This document shows, in pieces, positions 46,215 through 55,472 of a stretch of 64,000 nt of DNA. The DNA is taken from contig NC_008554.1 in the NCBI RefSeq assembly GCF_000014965.1, forward strand, positions 186,001 through 250,000, given 5' to 3'. A model generated the notes under the pieces. The model made no database searches. It was given only the letters and a program-made list of their open reading frames with translations, and was not told the DNA's origin. The stretch is from Syntrophobacter fumaroxidans MPOB (lineage in GTDB: Bacteria; Desulfobacterota; Syntrophobacteria; Syntrophobacterales; Syntrophobacteraceae). Position 1 is the first letter of the stretch. Each line of letters opens with the position of its first letter. The position numbers and the translations under genes were made by a program.

Positions 46215-46961
46215 ATGATTCATAAACTGAAAAAACGTCGAGGTATCCCTGCCGGCCCGCTGAGAGTGATCGGCAGTAGAGCTCAGCGGCCGGGGCCGGC
46301 CGTCGAGACCCTTGAAATCGTGCTGAAATGCGATTCCTTCGGGACCGTTGAGGCCGTTACGACGCTGTTGGGCAAAATCGGGGGACGGGAGGTCGAGATA
46401 AAGGTCATCCATTCCGGGGTGGGGGACGTCACGAAGAACGACATCCTGATGGCATTGACGGGAAGCAGGCTGGTGGCCGGCTTCAACGTCGGGCTTGCCC
46501 CCCGCCTGGAGCAGTGGACGAAGGAACACGGAGTCGAAGTCCGGCTCTACAACATTGTCTACACATTGGCGGAAGACCTCGGAGCGCTGGCCCGCAGCCT
46601 GATTCAAACCGAGCCGGAAGAGCGGATTCTCGGCCGGGCGAAGGTGATCGCCACGTTCAAGAGCAGCCGCGGGAGCATCATCGCAGGCTGTGAGGTGCTG
46701 GACGGCGTTCTGGCCCACGGCCGGAATTTCAGGGTCGTCAAGGCCATGGGGCCGGTCTTCACATCGCGGATCGAATCCCTGCAGGTGGAAAAGAGGCCCG
46801 TCAGGGAAGTAAGAGCGGGACAGCAGGCGGGACTCAAGGTGACGGGGTTCGTCGATGTCCGGGTCGGAGATTACATCGAGTGCTTCGATCCCCCCGTCGG
46901 CAGACGGAGCTCTGCCTGGAGCCCGCGCGGGGCGGTGCTGCGGTTCGATGAAAACGCCTGA
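46215..46961 (+). CDS. Stand-alone IF-2 C-terminal-half protein (no GTPase domain)
   Basis: A 248-residue protein equal to domains III (C1) and IV (C2) of translation initiation factor IF-2. Residues 34-130 hold LEIVLKCDSFGTVEAVTTLL, VIHSGVGDVTKNDILMA and GVEVRLYNIVYTLAEDL; residues 135-226 hold ILGRAKVIATFKSSRGSIIA and the barrel to VGDYIECFDPP. IF-2 equivalents of these blocks are easily recognised. The first 33 residues are basic and do not match the G domain, so this is not a truncated infB end but an independent start with its own GAGGGAGGCGAAA box. It may bind fMet-tRNA or a ribosome site, or have gained another use. It sits between azlD and proC. Confidence 0.85.
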   Translation: MIHKLKKRRGIPAGPLRVIGSRAQRPGPAVETLEIVLKCDSFGTVEAVTTLLGKIGGREVEIKVIHSGVGDVTKNDILMALTGSRLVAGFNVGLAPRLEQWTKEHGVEVRLYNIVYTLAEDLGALARSLIQTEPEERILGRAKVIATFKSSRGSIIAGCEVLDGVLAHGRNFRVVKAMGPVFTSRIESLQVEKRPVREVRAGQQAGLKVTGFVDVRVGDYIECFDPPVGRRSSAWSPRGAVLRFDENA

Positions 46962-46994
46962 GCCCGCCGGTTTCGTGCCGGTGCTCGAACCCGG

Positions 46995-47810
46995 TTACTT
47001 TTTCCCCAACTCCGAAGATCGCAGGGCGGCGGCCTCGACGGCGCTCATGAGCGCTCCCCGCAGGCCGCGCTCCTCAAGCACGTGCAGGCCGCGAATGGTC
47101 GTTCCGCCCGGTGAGGTGATGAGGTCTTTGAGCTCTGCCGGGTGCCTGCCGGTTTCCCTCACCAAACCCGCCGTGCCGGAGACCGTCTGAAGGACCAGCT
47201 CCCGGGCCACCGCTCGGGGAAGACCAAGGAGCACGGCGGCCTCGATCAGGCTCTCGATGATCAGAAGCACATACCCTGGACCGCTGCCGCTCAGTCCCGT
47301 GACGGCATCCATCAGCTTTTCCTCCACCTCCACCGCGGTCCCGACGGATCGAAACAAGCCCAGTGCAAGGTCCATGTGTTCGTCCGTGGCGTGACGGCCC
47401 CGGGCGAGTGCGGAAGCCCCCTGCAAAACCAGCGCGGGAGTGTTCGGCATCACCCGGATGATCGGCTGCCCCTCCGGGAGCGCATCGGCTATCATGGAGA
47501 TGGGGATGCCGGCGGCGATGGAGATGATGAGCTGACTGCGGGAGAGGTGGGAGGCGATCCCGTCGAGGGCTGGTTCCATGTGCTGCGGCTTTACCGCGAG
47601 GAAGATCGCCTGGGCGGAATCGGCCACCTCGGCCGCGGAGGTCCGGCATCGGACCCCGTAAGTGCTTTCGAGGTCCCGCAGACGGGCGGGGCTGACATCG
47701 AAAACGTGGATGTGTCCGGCAGCGCAGAGGGAAGCGCGGAGGAGGCCCTTGATCAATGCTTCCCCCATGTTTCCACCGCCGATGAAACCGAAATTCTTTT
47801 GATCCGGCAT
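46995..47810 (-). CDS. proC: Pyrroline-5-carboxylate reductase
   Basis: Last step of proline synthesis. The 271-residue protein has the NADPH motif FGFIGGGNMGEALIKGL and the C-terminal GSGPGYVLLIIESLIEAAV and SPGGTTIRGLHVLEERGLRG, which are typical. A GGAGG box sits before the ATG at 47810, so the 15-codon extension is dropped. It is convergent with the IF-2-like gene (33 bases apart). Confidence 0.95.
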   Translation of the reverse strand: MPDQKNFGFIGGGNMGEALIKGLLRASLCAAGHIHVFDVSPARLRDLESTYGVRCRTSAAEVADSAQAIFLAVKPQHMEPALDGIASHLSRSQLIISIAAGIPISMIADALPEGQPIIRVMPNTPALVLQGASALARGRHATDEHMDLALGLFRSVGTAVEVEEKLMDAVTGLSGSGPGYVLLIIESLIEAAVLLGLPRAVARELVLQTVSGTAGLVRETGRHPAELKDLITSPGGTTIRGLHVLEERGLRGALMSAVEAAALRSSELGKK

Positions 47811-48594
47811 GAATTTTTCCTCCGGGAGGGCTTGAGAGCCGGCCTTACGATCCATATATTGCCGGTAATTCGGGCCAACGATGAAGCCGCAAGCACCTCA
47901 AAATAGCAGTTCTCGGCATACCGTGCAAGCGTCACCGGGTATTGCGGGATCGCATCAAGGGTTTCCCTCGGGATGCGGTCATGGCGCATGAAGACATGCG
48001 GCGAAGGCGCGCGCGGGAGCGGCGGAAGTGCCCGAGTGTTCCTTTTATGCGAGTGTTGTGCGGATGCCGCGGACACGGCAAGTGTGGATGTGAACATATT
48101 CACGAAGACATCGTCCCAGGTGCCGCATTGATCACGTGAGCCTCATCTTCTCCACATGAATCTGCCTTTCCACCTTCGACACGTTCTTGGGCTTTGTACT
48201 TTTATTTGTTGATTTCGAGTGCTTAGGATCGGGCTCTAGAGACCGTGCTTTTTTGCACTGTTGTTTGGGGTCCCATAATGCACAATTTTCTTGACTCAGG
48301 TGAGGCTTTATGCGAAATATCCATGGCCTCAGAAAAACGAAGCTTATCTTTGCAGATGGCAATTCCCGTTTCCTGTCAATGAGGCCATCAGATCCGGCCT
48401 CGCCAACCTTTCTCACATTGAATTGCCGTTTCTCGAACGACGAATTCCGATGGTCAGGGTGAGCGCTGAGGTGTGTCGCGAGCAGAGCAGCGGCAGGAAG
48501 GGGTGCGCCCCCAGGTTCGACAATCGGGGCAGTGAGGATGTGAATTCGCCGACCGGCGGGTTCCGGCGAGCAAACGGCATTTGCGGAGAGTGGC
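47811..48594. other. Long divergent intergenic region upstream of the nuo operon
   Basis: The 784 bases hold the proC promoter (47900-47928) and the start of the nuo transcript. The stretch 48160-48310 is AT-rich. Two weak plus-strand promoter pairs can be drawn, TTGCAC (48253-48258) with CATAAT (48274-48279), 15 bases apart, and TTGACT at about 48291 with AAATAT 18 bases on. Neither is convincing. Frames up to 157 codons cross the region without any supporting feature. Confidence 0.4.
47900..47928 (-). promoter_or_regulatory. Candidate proC promoter
   Basis: On the minus strand TTGCAC (47928-47923) and TATTTT (47905-47900) are 17 bases apart, about 90 bases before the proC start. Confidence 0.35.
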
Positions 48595-48978
48595 ATGCTT
48601 CCCATGCAATTGAAGATCGATTTTCTGGCTGTTGGGCTGTACCTGCTGGCGGGGATCGGATTTGCCGTGGTTCCGTTGATCGTTTCCAGGCTGATCGTCA
48701 GGCGGAGCCGTGGGGCCAGGCGGGACGAAACCTATGAAAGCGGGATGGAGACGATCGGGAGCGCATGGATTCAGTTCACGGTCGCCTACTACATTTATGC
48801 CTTGATCTTCCTGGCCTTCGACGTGGACGTGCTCTACCTGTTTCCGGTGGCGCTGGTGTACGGCAAGTACGGCCTCCGGGACCTGATCGAAGTGATGATA
48901 TTCATAGGCATTTTATCGCTTGCGATCGTTTACGCCTGGCGCAAAGGAGTGTTCGAGTGGAAGAGCAGAACCGAGTAG
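48595..48978 (+). CDS. nuoA: Complex I subunit NuoA
   Basis: The 127-residue membrane subunit begins [20 protein letters not shown] and has three membrane segments. The loop [15 protein letters not shown] and the [13 protein letters not shown] block are diagnostic of NuoA/ND3. A GGAGAG box precedes the ATG. It is the first gene of an 11-subunit nuo operon and overlaps nuoB by 22 bases. Confidence 0.95.
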   Translation: MLPMQLKIDFLAVGLYLLAGIGFAVVPLIVSRLIVRRSRGARRDETYESGMETIGSAWIQFTVAYYIYALIFLAFDVDVLYLFPVALVYGKYGLRDLIEVMIFIGILSLAIVYAWRKGVFEWKSRTE

Positions 48979-49487
48979 CACCGGAAGAGCCGGCCATCCA
49001 ATTCGCCGTTCTGGAAGATATCCTCAATCTGGCGAGAGCCAACTCTCTGTGGCCCATGACTTTCGGCCTGGCGTGCTGTGCCATCGAGATGATGGCCGCC
49101 GGGGCTTCCCGTTTTGACCTGGATCGTTTCGGAGCGGGTGTTTTCCGGCCTTCACCCCGCCAATCCGACTTGATGATCGTGGCGGGAACGATCTCCAAGA
49201 AGATGGGGCCGGCCGTTCAGATGCTGTGGGATCAGATGCCCAACCCCAAGTGGTGCATCGCCATGGGCAACTGTGCCATCTCCGGAGGGCCGTTCGAGTA
49301 CGAAGGGCAGTACGCCATCGTTCCCGGCGCCCATCTGATCGTACCGGTGGACATTTTCATTCCCGGGTGTCCGCCTCGGCCGGAGGCGCTCATTCAGGGG
49401 TTTTTGGCCTTGGGGGACAAGATAACCGGGGGCGAGCACAGAAACTACCTGAGACGATTTCATCGCCGTGGAGGAACGAGGAAGTGA
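48957..49487 (+). CDS. nuoB: Complex I subunit NuoB
   Basis: Holds the terminal N2 [4Fe-4S] cluster that hands electrons to quinone. The 176-residue product starts with GTG, inside the end of nuoA, with AAAGGAG 7 bases upstream. Cluster ligands are in [17 protein letters not shown] and [10 protein letters not shown]. The TGATG junction with nuoC means coupled translation. Confidence 0.95.
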   Translation: MEEQNRVAPEEPAIQFAVLEDILNLARANSLWPMTFGLACCAIEMMAAGASRFDLDRFGAGVFRPSPRQSDLMIVAGTISKKMGPAVQMLWDQMPNPKWCIAMGNCAISGGPFEYEGQYAIVPGAHLIVPVDIFIPGCPPRPEALIQGFLALGDKITGGEHRNYLRRFHRRGGTRK

Positions 49488-49960
49488 TGTCCAAGACAGC
49501 CGATTTTTGCGGGGAATTGCGTGGTATTTTGGGCGGCGAGGCGATTTCTGCGGACGACGGGTACCGGACCGGGGTCGCTTTTTCCGTGAGGGTTCCGATG
49601 GAACGGCTTCAGGAGGTCGCGGCGGCCTGCAACGCCGGCGGATTCTACCTGGAAACGATCACCGCCCTCGATTTCAAGGACACCAAGGAACTCGTCTACC
49701 ACTTCAACTGCTACGAACCCGGGTCCCGTTTCGCCCTGCGGGTCCTGTGCGGCCATGACCAAACCCCTCCGACGATCAGCACGATTTTCGCCTCCGCCGG
49801 ATGGCTGGAACGGGAAGTCCATGAATTCTTCGGCATCCAGTTCGCCGGCAGCTTCGATCTCAGGCCGCTCCTGCTGCCTGAGGACGCGGAATTCCATCCG
49901 CTCAGGAAGACCTTCGGCATTGTAGCCGCCTATCGCAAACGGGATGAAATCTATGCCTAA
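49487..49960 (+). CDS. nuoC: Complex I subunit NuoC
   Basis: The 157-residue quinone-arm subunit. WLEREVHEFFGIQFAGS is the usual NuoC signature. NuoC and NuoD are separate here, unlike the fused form of E. coli. The start is at the TGATG overlap with nuoB and its end overlaps nuoD by 8 bases. Confidence 0.93.
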   Translation: MSKTADFCGELRGILGGEAISADDGYRTGVAFSVRVPMERLQEVAAACNAGGFYLETITALDFKDTKELVYHFNCYEPGSRFALRVLCGHDQTPPTISTIFASAGWLEREVHEFFGIQFAGSFDLRPLLLPEDAEFHPLRKTFGIVAAYRKRDEIYA

Positions 49961-51074
49961 ACGTTTCCTAGCCCCCGTTACCGAACAGATTTACACCCTC
50001 AATCTTGGCCCCCAGCACCCGAGCACGCATGGCGTGCTCAGGGTTTTGCTCGATCTTGACGGGGAATTCATCGTCAAGGCCGATCCGGTGATCGGCTACG
50101 GCCACCGCGGGCACGAGAAGATGGGGGAAAACCGTCTCTTCAAGCAATTTCTGCCCAACACCAGCCGGCTCGATTACCTTTCGGGGTTTCTCTTCAACCA
50201 CGGATATGTTCTGGCGGTGGAGAAGCTGGCCGGCATTCCGGTTCCCCCCCGGGCGCAGTTCATCCGCACGATCTGTTCCGAGTTCAACCGGATCGCCAGC
50301 CACCTGCTCTGGTTCGGGACCTACGTCATGGACCTGGGCGGGTTCACCCCGTTTCTGTACGCTTTCGACGACCGGGAACGGATCCTGGATATCCTCGACT
50401 GGGTGACCGGCTCGCGGCTCACCTATTCGTACTGCCGGTTCGGCGGCGTGGACCGGGACATCGACACCCGCTTCACGGACATGGCGAGGGATTTCATCAA
50501 GCGGCTGCGCAGCCGGTGGCCCGACTATCACAATCTGGTCACCAGGAACATCATTTTCATTCATCGCACCAGGGGCGTAGGGGTGATCACCCCCGAGCAG
50601 GCACGGCAATTCGGAGTGACGGGCCCCAATCTGCGCGCCTGCGGCATTGCGTTCGACACGCGCAAGGCCGAACCTTACGAAGTGTACGACCAGTTCGACT
50701 TCGAAATCCCGGTCGGTTCCGATGGCGATGCACTCGACCGGTACAGGGTCCGGTTCGAAGAGATGGAGCAGAGCCTGCGGATCATCGAACAGGCCCTCGA
50801 TCGACTGCCGGGCGGTCCGTTCATGAACGATTCGGTTCCCACCCGGTTGAAGCCGCCCAAAGGGGAAGTCTACTTCGCATTCGAGAGCGCGCGGGGGCAG
50901 GCTGCTTACTACCTGGTGAGCGACGGTACCCCCAGCCCGTACCGGTGTCATATCCGCGTGCCGAGCTTTGGCAATCTCCACGTGCTCACGGAAGTTTTGC
51001 GCGGGACTCTGGTGGCGGATGCCATCTCGATCCTGGGCAGCGTGGACCTGGTGATCCCCGAGATCGACCGATAG
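49953..51074 (+). CDS. nuoD: Complex I subunit NuoD
   Basis: The 373-residue 49-kDa homologue that forms the quinone pocket with NuoB. It has [32 protein letters not shown] and the [14 protein letters not shown] segment near the C-terminus. Chosen ATG 49953 starts [12 protein letters not shown]; an in-frame ATG at 49944 is possible. The next gene is nuoH, not nuoE/F/G. Confidence 0.95.
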
Positions 51075-51138
51075 AGGAAAGGGGCGGGAACGTGCCGGGC
51101 GCACGGTTCTCGCTTTCACATCCCGGAGGAAACATAGA

Positions 51139-52128
51139 ATGGGACATGAAGGTGGAACGGAGTGGGTGCGGCTGATCGTGGGCCTCGTGATCATCCTGGC
51201 TTTTTCTCAGCTCAATGCCCTGTTTCTGGTCTGGCTGGAACGGAAAGTGGCTGGGCGCATCCAACTCAGGCCGGGCCCCATGGAGGTCGGTCCGCACGGC
51301 CTGCTGCAAACGATCATGGACGGCATCAAGCTGGTCGGCAAGGAGTTGATCACTCCGCGGTCGGTGGACAGGAAGCTCTTCATCTTGGCGCCGGTCCTGG
51401 TCTTCATGCCGGTCCTGGTGGGATTCCTCGTGCTTCCTTTCGGACCCGGGCTGATCCTGCGCGACATGAACGTCGGCATCCTCCTGATTTTCTCCTTTTC
51501 GACCTTCACCGTGCTGGCCATTCTTGCCGGCGGATGGGCTTCCAACAACAAGTACGCTCTGCTCGGCGCGATCCGGTCGGTGGGGCAGAACGTCGCCTAC
51601 GAAATTCCCCTGTTGTTGACGGTCATGAGTGTCGTGCTGATGGTGAATTCCATGCGTTTCTCGGAAATCGTGGCAGCGCAGGGGCGTGTCTGGTTCATTT
51701 TCCTGCAACCCGTGGCGGGGTTGCTCTACCTGATTTGCGCGACCGCGGAGACCAACCGCGCGCCGTTCGACATCCCCGAAGCCGAATCCGAGCTCGTGGC
51801 GGGTTTCCACACCGAGTACACCGGGATGCGGTTCGGGCTCTTCTTCCTGGCGGAATACACGAACATGTTCATTGTCACCGCCGTTGCCACCAGCCTGTTC
51901 TTCGGCGGGTGGCACGGCCCGTTCGGCTTCGACTTCGGGCTTCCCGGGGTGGTGTGGTTCCTGATCAAGACTTACGTGCTCATTTTCGTGATCATGTGGG
52001 TGCGCTGGACTTTTCCCAGGATCCGCTTCGACCAGCTCATGAATTTCTCCTGGAAATTCCTGATTCCGGTGAGTCTCGTGAACCTGGTCGTGACTGCCGT
52101 GGTCCTGAAACTGATTGATCTGAACTGA
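51139..52128 (+). CDS. nuoH: Complex I subunit NuoH
   Basis: The 329-residue membrane subunit that joins the arms. It has eight or so membrane segments, with [20 protein letters not shown] and [20 protein letters not shown] as signatures. A GGAGGAAACATAGA box precedes it. It follows nuoD with 64 bases between, where nuoE, F and G would be in most operons. Confidence 0.95.
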
Positions 52129-52144
52129 TCTGGGATGAGAAACG

Positions 52145-52594
52145 ATGGGCAATCTCAAAGAAATTCTTGAAGGCGGCTGGAGTCTGGTGGAGGGGATGCG
52201 GGTGACTTTCCGCCGGCTTCTGCGTCCGGTGGTCACCGTGCAGTATCCACGCGAGGTGGTGACTCTTTCGCCCGCCTTTCGGGGGCATATCGAGCTGAAG
52301 TCGTTCGCGGACACCGGGACTCACAAGTGTATCGCGTGCGGCACCTGCGAAAGGATGTGCCCGTCGAACGTGATCAAGGTCCAGGGAACGAAGGCCCAGC
52401 CCAAGGGAGCGAAAGTCGCGACGCATTATGTGATCGACTTTACCCGCTGCAGCCTGTGCGGGATATGCGTGGAAAGCTGTCCGACCGGTACGCTGCAGTA
52501 TTCCACCGAGTACGAGTTGGCGGGAGAATCGAGGTGGGACGGGGTCATCGACCTGATGCAGAGGTTCGAGGCGCGCAGGCCCCAGTCCCTTTAA
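52145..52594 (+). CDS. nuoI: Complex I subunit NuoI
   Basis: The 149-residue ferredoxin-like subunit with two [4Fe-4S] clusters, CIACGTCERMCP and CSLCGICVESCP. It links the peripheral input to NuoB. In operons without NuoEFG, NuoI is the point at which ferredoxin or another donor is thought to enter. Confidence 0.94.
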   Translation: MGNLKEILEGGWSLVEGMRVTFRRLLRPVVTVQYPREVVTLSPAFRGHIELKSFADTGTHKCIACGTCERMCPSNVIKVQGTKAQPKGAKVATHYVIDFTRCSLCGICVESCPTGTLQYSTEYELAGESRWDGVIDLMQRFEARRPQSL

Positions 52595-52614
52595 CCGGAG
52601 GCAAGGTGATCATC

Positions 52615-53142
52615 ATGAATGTCTTGACTGGAATGGATGCGGCGGCCCACGCGGGGTTCTGGATCGTCGTCGGCCTGACTCTGGCGGGAGCCTCTTTCGC
52701 GGTGTTCCCGCGCAACATCCTCCACAACGTCCTCGGTCTCATCCTGGCCTTGTCCGGGATCGGCGGCCTCTATCTTTCGCTCGGCAGCTTCTTCATGGGG
52801 CTCATGCAGTTGCTCATTTACGTCGGAGCAATCTGCGTCGCCATTGTCTTCGCCATCATGCTCTCCCGCCCGCTGCACCTCGAGGTGCCCAAAAGAGAGG
52901 CGCCTAAAGTGGCCATGGCGGTAGCGACGAGCGTTGTCTTCCTGGTGGCCATGGTGGGCGTTGTCCTGAGGACCAACTGGGTGCCGGCCGTCGAGCGCGG
53001 AACGGATTGGTCGGTGGAAGCCATCGGGGACTTGCTGCTCACGCGTTACGCCCTCGTCTTCGAAGTCATTTCCTTGATTCTGCTGATCGCCATCATCGGT
53101 GCGATCATCACGGCCGGATTCAGCAGGAGGTTGAGTTCATGA
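52615..53142 (+). CDS. nuoJ: Complex I subunit NuoJ
   Basis: The 175-residue membrane subunit (MNVLTGMDAAAHAGFWIVVG), with FMGLMQLLIYVGAICVAIVF typical of NuoJ/ND6. The GGAGG box is closer to the GTG at 52606, but AAGGTGAT is 5 bases before the ATG at 52615 and I use that start. It overlaps nuoK by four bases (ATGA). Confidence 0.93.
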   Translation: MNVLTGMDAAAHAGFWIVVGLTLAGASFAVFPRNILHNVLGLILALSGIGGLYLSLGSFFMGLMQLLIYVGAICVAIVFAIMLSRPLHLEVPKREAPKVAMAVATSVVFLVAMVGVVLRTNWVPAVERGTDWSVEAIGDLLLTRYALVFEVISLILLIAIIGAIITAGFSRRLSS

Positions 53143-53447
53143 ATACGCTGACCACGTACTTGGTGATTGCGGCCGTTCTGTTCTGCCTTGGGCTCCTCGG
53201 AATCCTGCAGCGCCGGAACCTTGTCGGGATGCTCATTTCCCTGGAGCTCATGTTGAACGGGGCCAATCTGAATTTCATGGCGTTCAACCGGTTCCTGGCG
53301 CCCGAACCCGCGGTCGGGCAGATCATCGCCCTGATCGTCATGGGGCTGGCCGCCGCCGAAGCGGCCATCGGACTGAGCATCATCTTTGCCCTGTTCCGCA
53401 GGATGCATTCGATCAACGTGGAACGCGCTCAGGAGTTGAGGGGATAG
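53139..53447 (+). CDS. nuoK: Complex I subunit NuoK
   Basis: The 102-residue membrane subunit (ND4L), with GILQRRNLVGMLISLELMLN and the proton-channel Glu residues in SLELMLNGAN and AAEAAIGLSI. The start overlaps the nuoJ stop. Confidence 0.94.
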   Translation: MNTLTTYLVIAAVLFCLGLLGILQRRNLVGMLISLELMLNGANLNFMAFNRFLAPEPAVGQIIALIVMGLAAAEAAIGLSIIFALFRRMHSINVERAQELRG

Positions 53448-53452
53448 GTGCT

Positions 53453-55411
53453 ATGACTGAATTGCTTAAAGACCCGGTATTGTTGGCCGTAGTCATGGGA
53501 GCGACGCTTCCATTTCTGGCCATGGCGGTGATTCTGATCTTTACGCGCCATAACCCGCGCCTTTCGAGCTTCATCTCCATCGGCGCGGTGACCGTTTCCG
53601 TCTGCGCGGCGCTTTATCTCCTCTACAAGCTGCATGGGGCCGGCCGGCCCGTTCAATATCAGACCGAATGGCTTTCATCGGACACGCTGGTCGTTCCGTT
53701 CGGATACCTGCTGGACCCCCTGAGCCTCCTGATGCTCGCCATCGTGGCGTGCATCAGTTTCCTCGTGCAGGTCTATTCCATCGGGTACATGGCGGGGGAC
53801 ACCGGCTACAGCCGCTACTACGCCTTTCAGTCCCTGTTCGCATGGGCCATGATGAACATGGTGATCGCTCCGGGCATGCTCCAGTTGTTCATCTTCTGGG
53901 AACTGGTCGGGTTGGCGTCCTACCTCCTGATCGGCTTTTACTACGACAAGGAAAGCGCCTCCCAGGCCGGCAAGAAGGCTTTCGTGATGACCCGCCTGGG
54001 CGATCTCGGATTCTTCCTGGGCCTGATCGTTCTGACGCTCGGTTTCGGCAACCTCGGGATCCTGGACCTGAATGAGGCCGCTCGGACGCACCAGATCTCG
54101 CAACTGCTCATGACCGTTTCCGCTTTGCTCATCTTTGGGGGCGTGATCGGCAAAAGCGCTCAATTCCCGCTCCTCACCTGGTTGCCCGACGCGATGGAAG
54201 GTCCCACTCCGGTCAGCGCGCTGCTCCACTCCGCGACGATGGTGGCCGCGGGCGTGTATATGTTCAGCCGGATTTTTCCGCTTTTTGCGGCATCTCCCGA
54301 TGCAATGGCCATGGCCCTTGCCATCGGCACGGCGACAATGCTGCTTTCCTCGACCATGGCCATGGTCACCTACGACATCAAACAGGTCTGGGCCTATTCC
54401 ACCATCAGTCAACTGGGGTTCATGGTCATGGCTCTGGCTGCCGGCGGGTATTTCGCCGGAGTCTTTCACCTCACCACCCACGCGGGCTTCAAAGCCCTGC
54501 TGTTTCTTTGTTCCGGCATCTTCATTCACGAGTATCACAGCAACGACATGAGGCTGATCGGAAAGGGCGGAGGGCGACGGTTGGTGATCCCGATGGCGTG
54601 CATGACCGTCGGGGCGCTGGCGTTGTCCGGTCTGCCTCCGTTCTCCGGTTTTTTCAGCAAGGAGGCCATCCTGGGCGTGCTCGCCGCCCATCCCAATAAA
54701 CTCTGGCTTGCGGCGGGGCTGCTCGGCGCCCTGATGACCGCCTATTACAGCTTCCGGCTGATCTTCTTCATTCTTTTCCCCCGGGGTGGAATCGAAACAC
54801 CTCACGGTCACTCGCAAGGTCACGAACATGAGGCGCACGCGGGCGGGCACGGCGGGCTGATTTTCTGGGCCATGGCGGTACCCGTGATGATCCTGGCGAC
54901 CCTTACCCTGTTCCTCGGCTTCTTCCAGAGTTCCATCGAGCATTTCCTGACCGGGAATGCCGGCCGGCTTGCGGCCGCCGCCCACGGGGCGGCCCAGGAA
55001 GCAGGAAAGGCGGCCCATGACGGCCACGGAGCCGGGCACTACGTCTTGCTCGTGTTCGCGGTCTGCATGGCTTTGGGCGGGCTTGGCTGGGCCTGGGTGG
55101 AGTTCGGCCGGAAGAAGGCCGCGCAGGTAGGTTTTCTCGGCCGGTTTCCCAGGATGTGGGATTTGTTTGCGGAACGCTGGTACCTGGATCGACTGTATCG
55201 GCAGTTCCTGGACAGAGGGATTTACGCCGGGATAACGAGCCTCTTCACCCGGAACGACCGGCGCGTGATCGACGGGGGCATCGACGGCCTGTGTTTCTTT
55301 ACGGTGACCGGCGGGCGATTGTTCAGTTTTCTCCAGTCGGGCATGCTGCAGTACAACCTGTTGGTCATGATCGGCGGGGTAGGTGTCGTGGTTCTCCTGT
55401 TCCTCGTGTAG
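53453..55411 (+). CDS. nuoL: Complex I subunit NuoL
   Basis: The 652-residue antiporter-like subunit, with FIFWELVGLASYLLIGFYYD, PLLTWLPDAMEGPTPVSAL and HATTHAGFKALLF-like blocks (here HLTTHAGFKALLFLC). A histidine-rich hydrophilic loop lies at about 447-465 (HGHSQGHEHEAHAGGHGG), followed by a second His/Ala-rich loop near 500-525. A lateral helix at the C-terminus is present. Confidence 0.95.
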   Translation: MTELLKDPVLLAVVMGATLPFLAMAVILIFTRHNPRLSSFISIGAVTVSVCAALYLLYKLHGAGRPVQYQTEWLSSDTLVVPFGYLLDPLSLLMLAIVACISFLVQVYSIGYMAGDTGYSRYYAFQSLFAWAMMNMVIAPGMLQLFIFWELVGLASYLLIGFYYDKESASQAGKKAFVMTRLGDLGFFLGLIVLTLGFGNLGILDLNEAARTHQISQLLMTVSALLIFGGVIGKSAQFPLLTWLPDAMEGPTPVSALLHSATMVAAGVYMFSRIFPLFAASPDAMAMALAIGTATMLLSSTMAMVTYDIKQVWAYSTISQLGFMVMALAAGGYFAGVFHLTTHAGFKALLFLCSGIFIHEYHSNDMRLIGKGGGRRLVIPMACMTVGALALSGLPPFSGFFSKEAILGVLAAHPNKLWLAAGLLGALMTAYYSFRLIFFILFPRGGIETPHGHSQGHEHEAHAGGHGGLIFWAMAVPVMILATLTLFLGFFQSSIEHFLTGNAGRLAAAAHGAAQEAGKAAHDGHGAGHYVLLVFAVCMALGGLGWAWVEFGRKKAAQVGFLGRFPRMWDLFAERWYLDRLYRQFLDRGIYAGITSLFTRNDRRVIDGGIDGLCFFTVTGGRLFSFLQSGMLQYNLLVMIGGVGVVVLLFLV

Positions 55412-55472
55412 AACCTTTCAGGAAGGCTTGTTTCGCACACTGAACCAACAATCAACAGCAACGGACTGGCTT

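Noticed and set aside
48132-48605. 157-codon minus-strand frame upstream of nuoA
   Set aside because: No motif or ribosome-binding site, and it spans the likely nuo promoter region.
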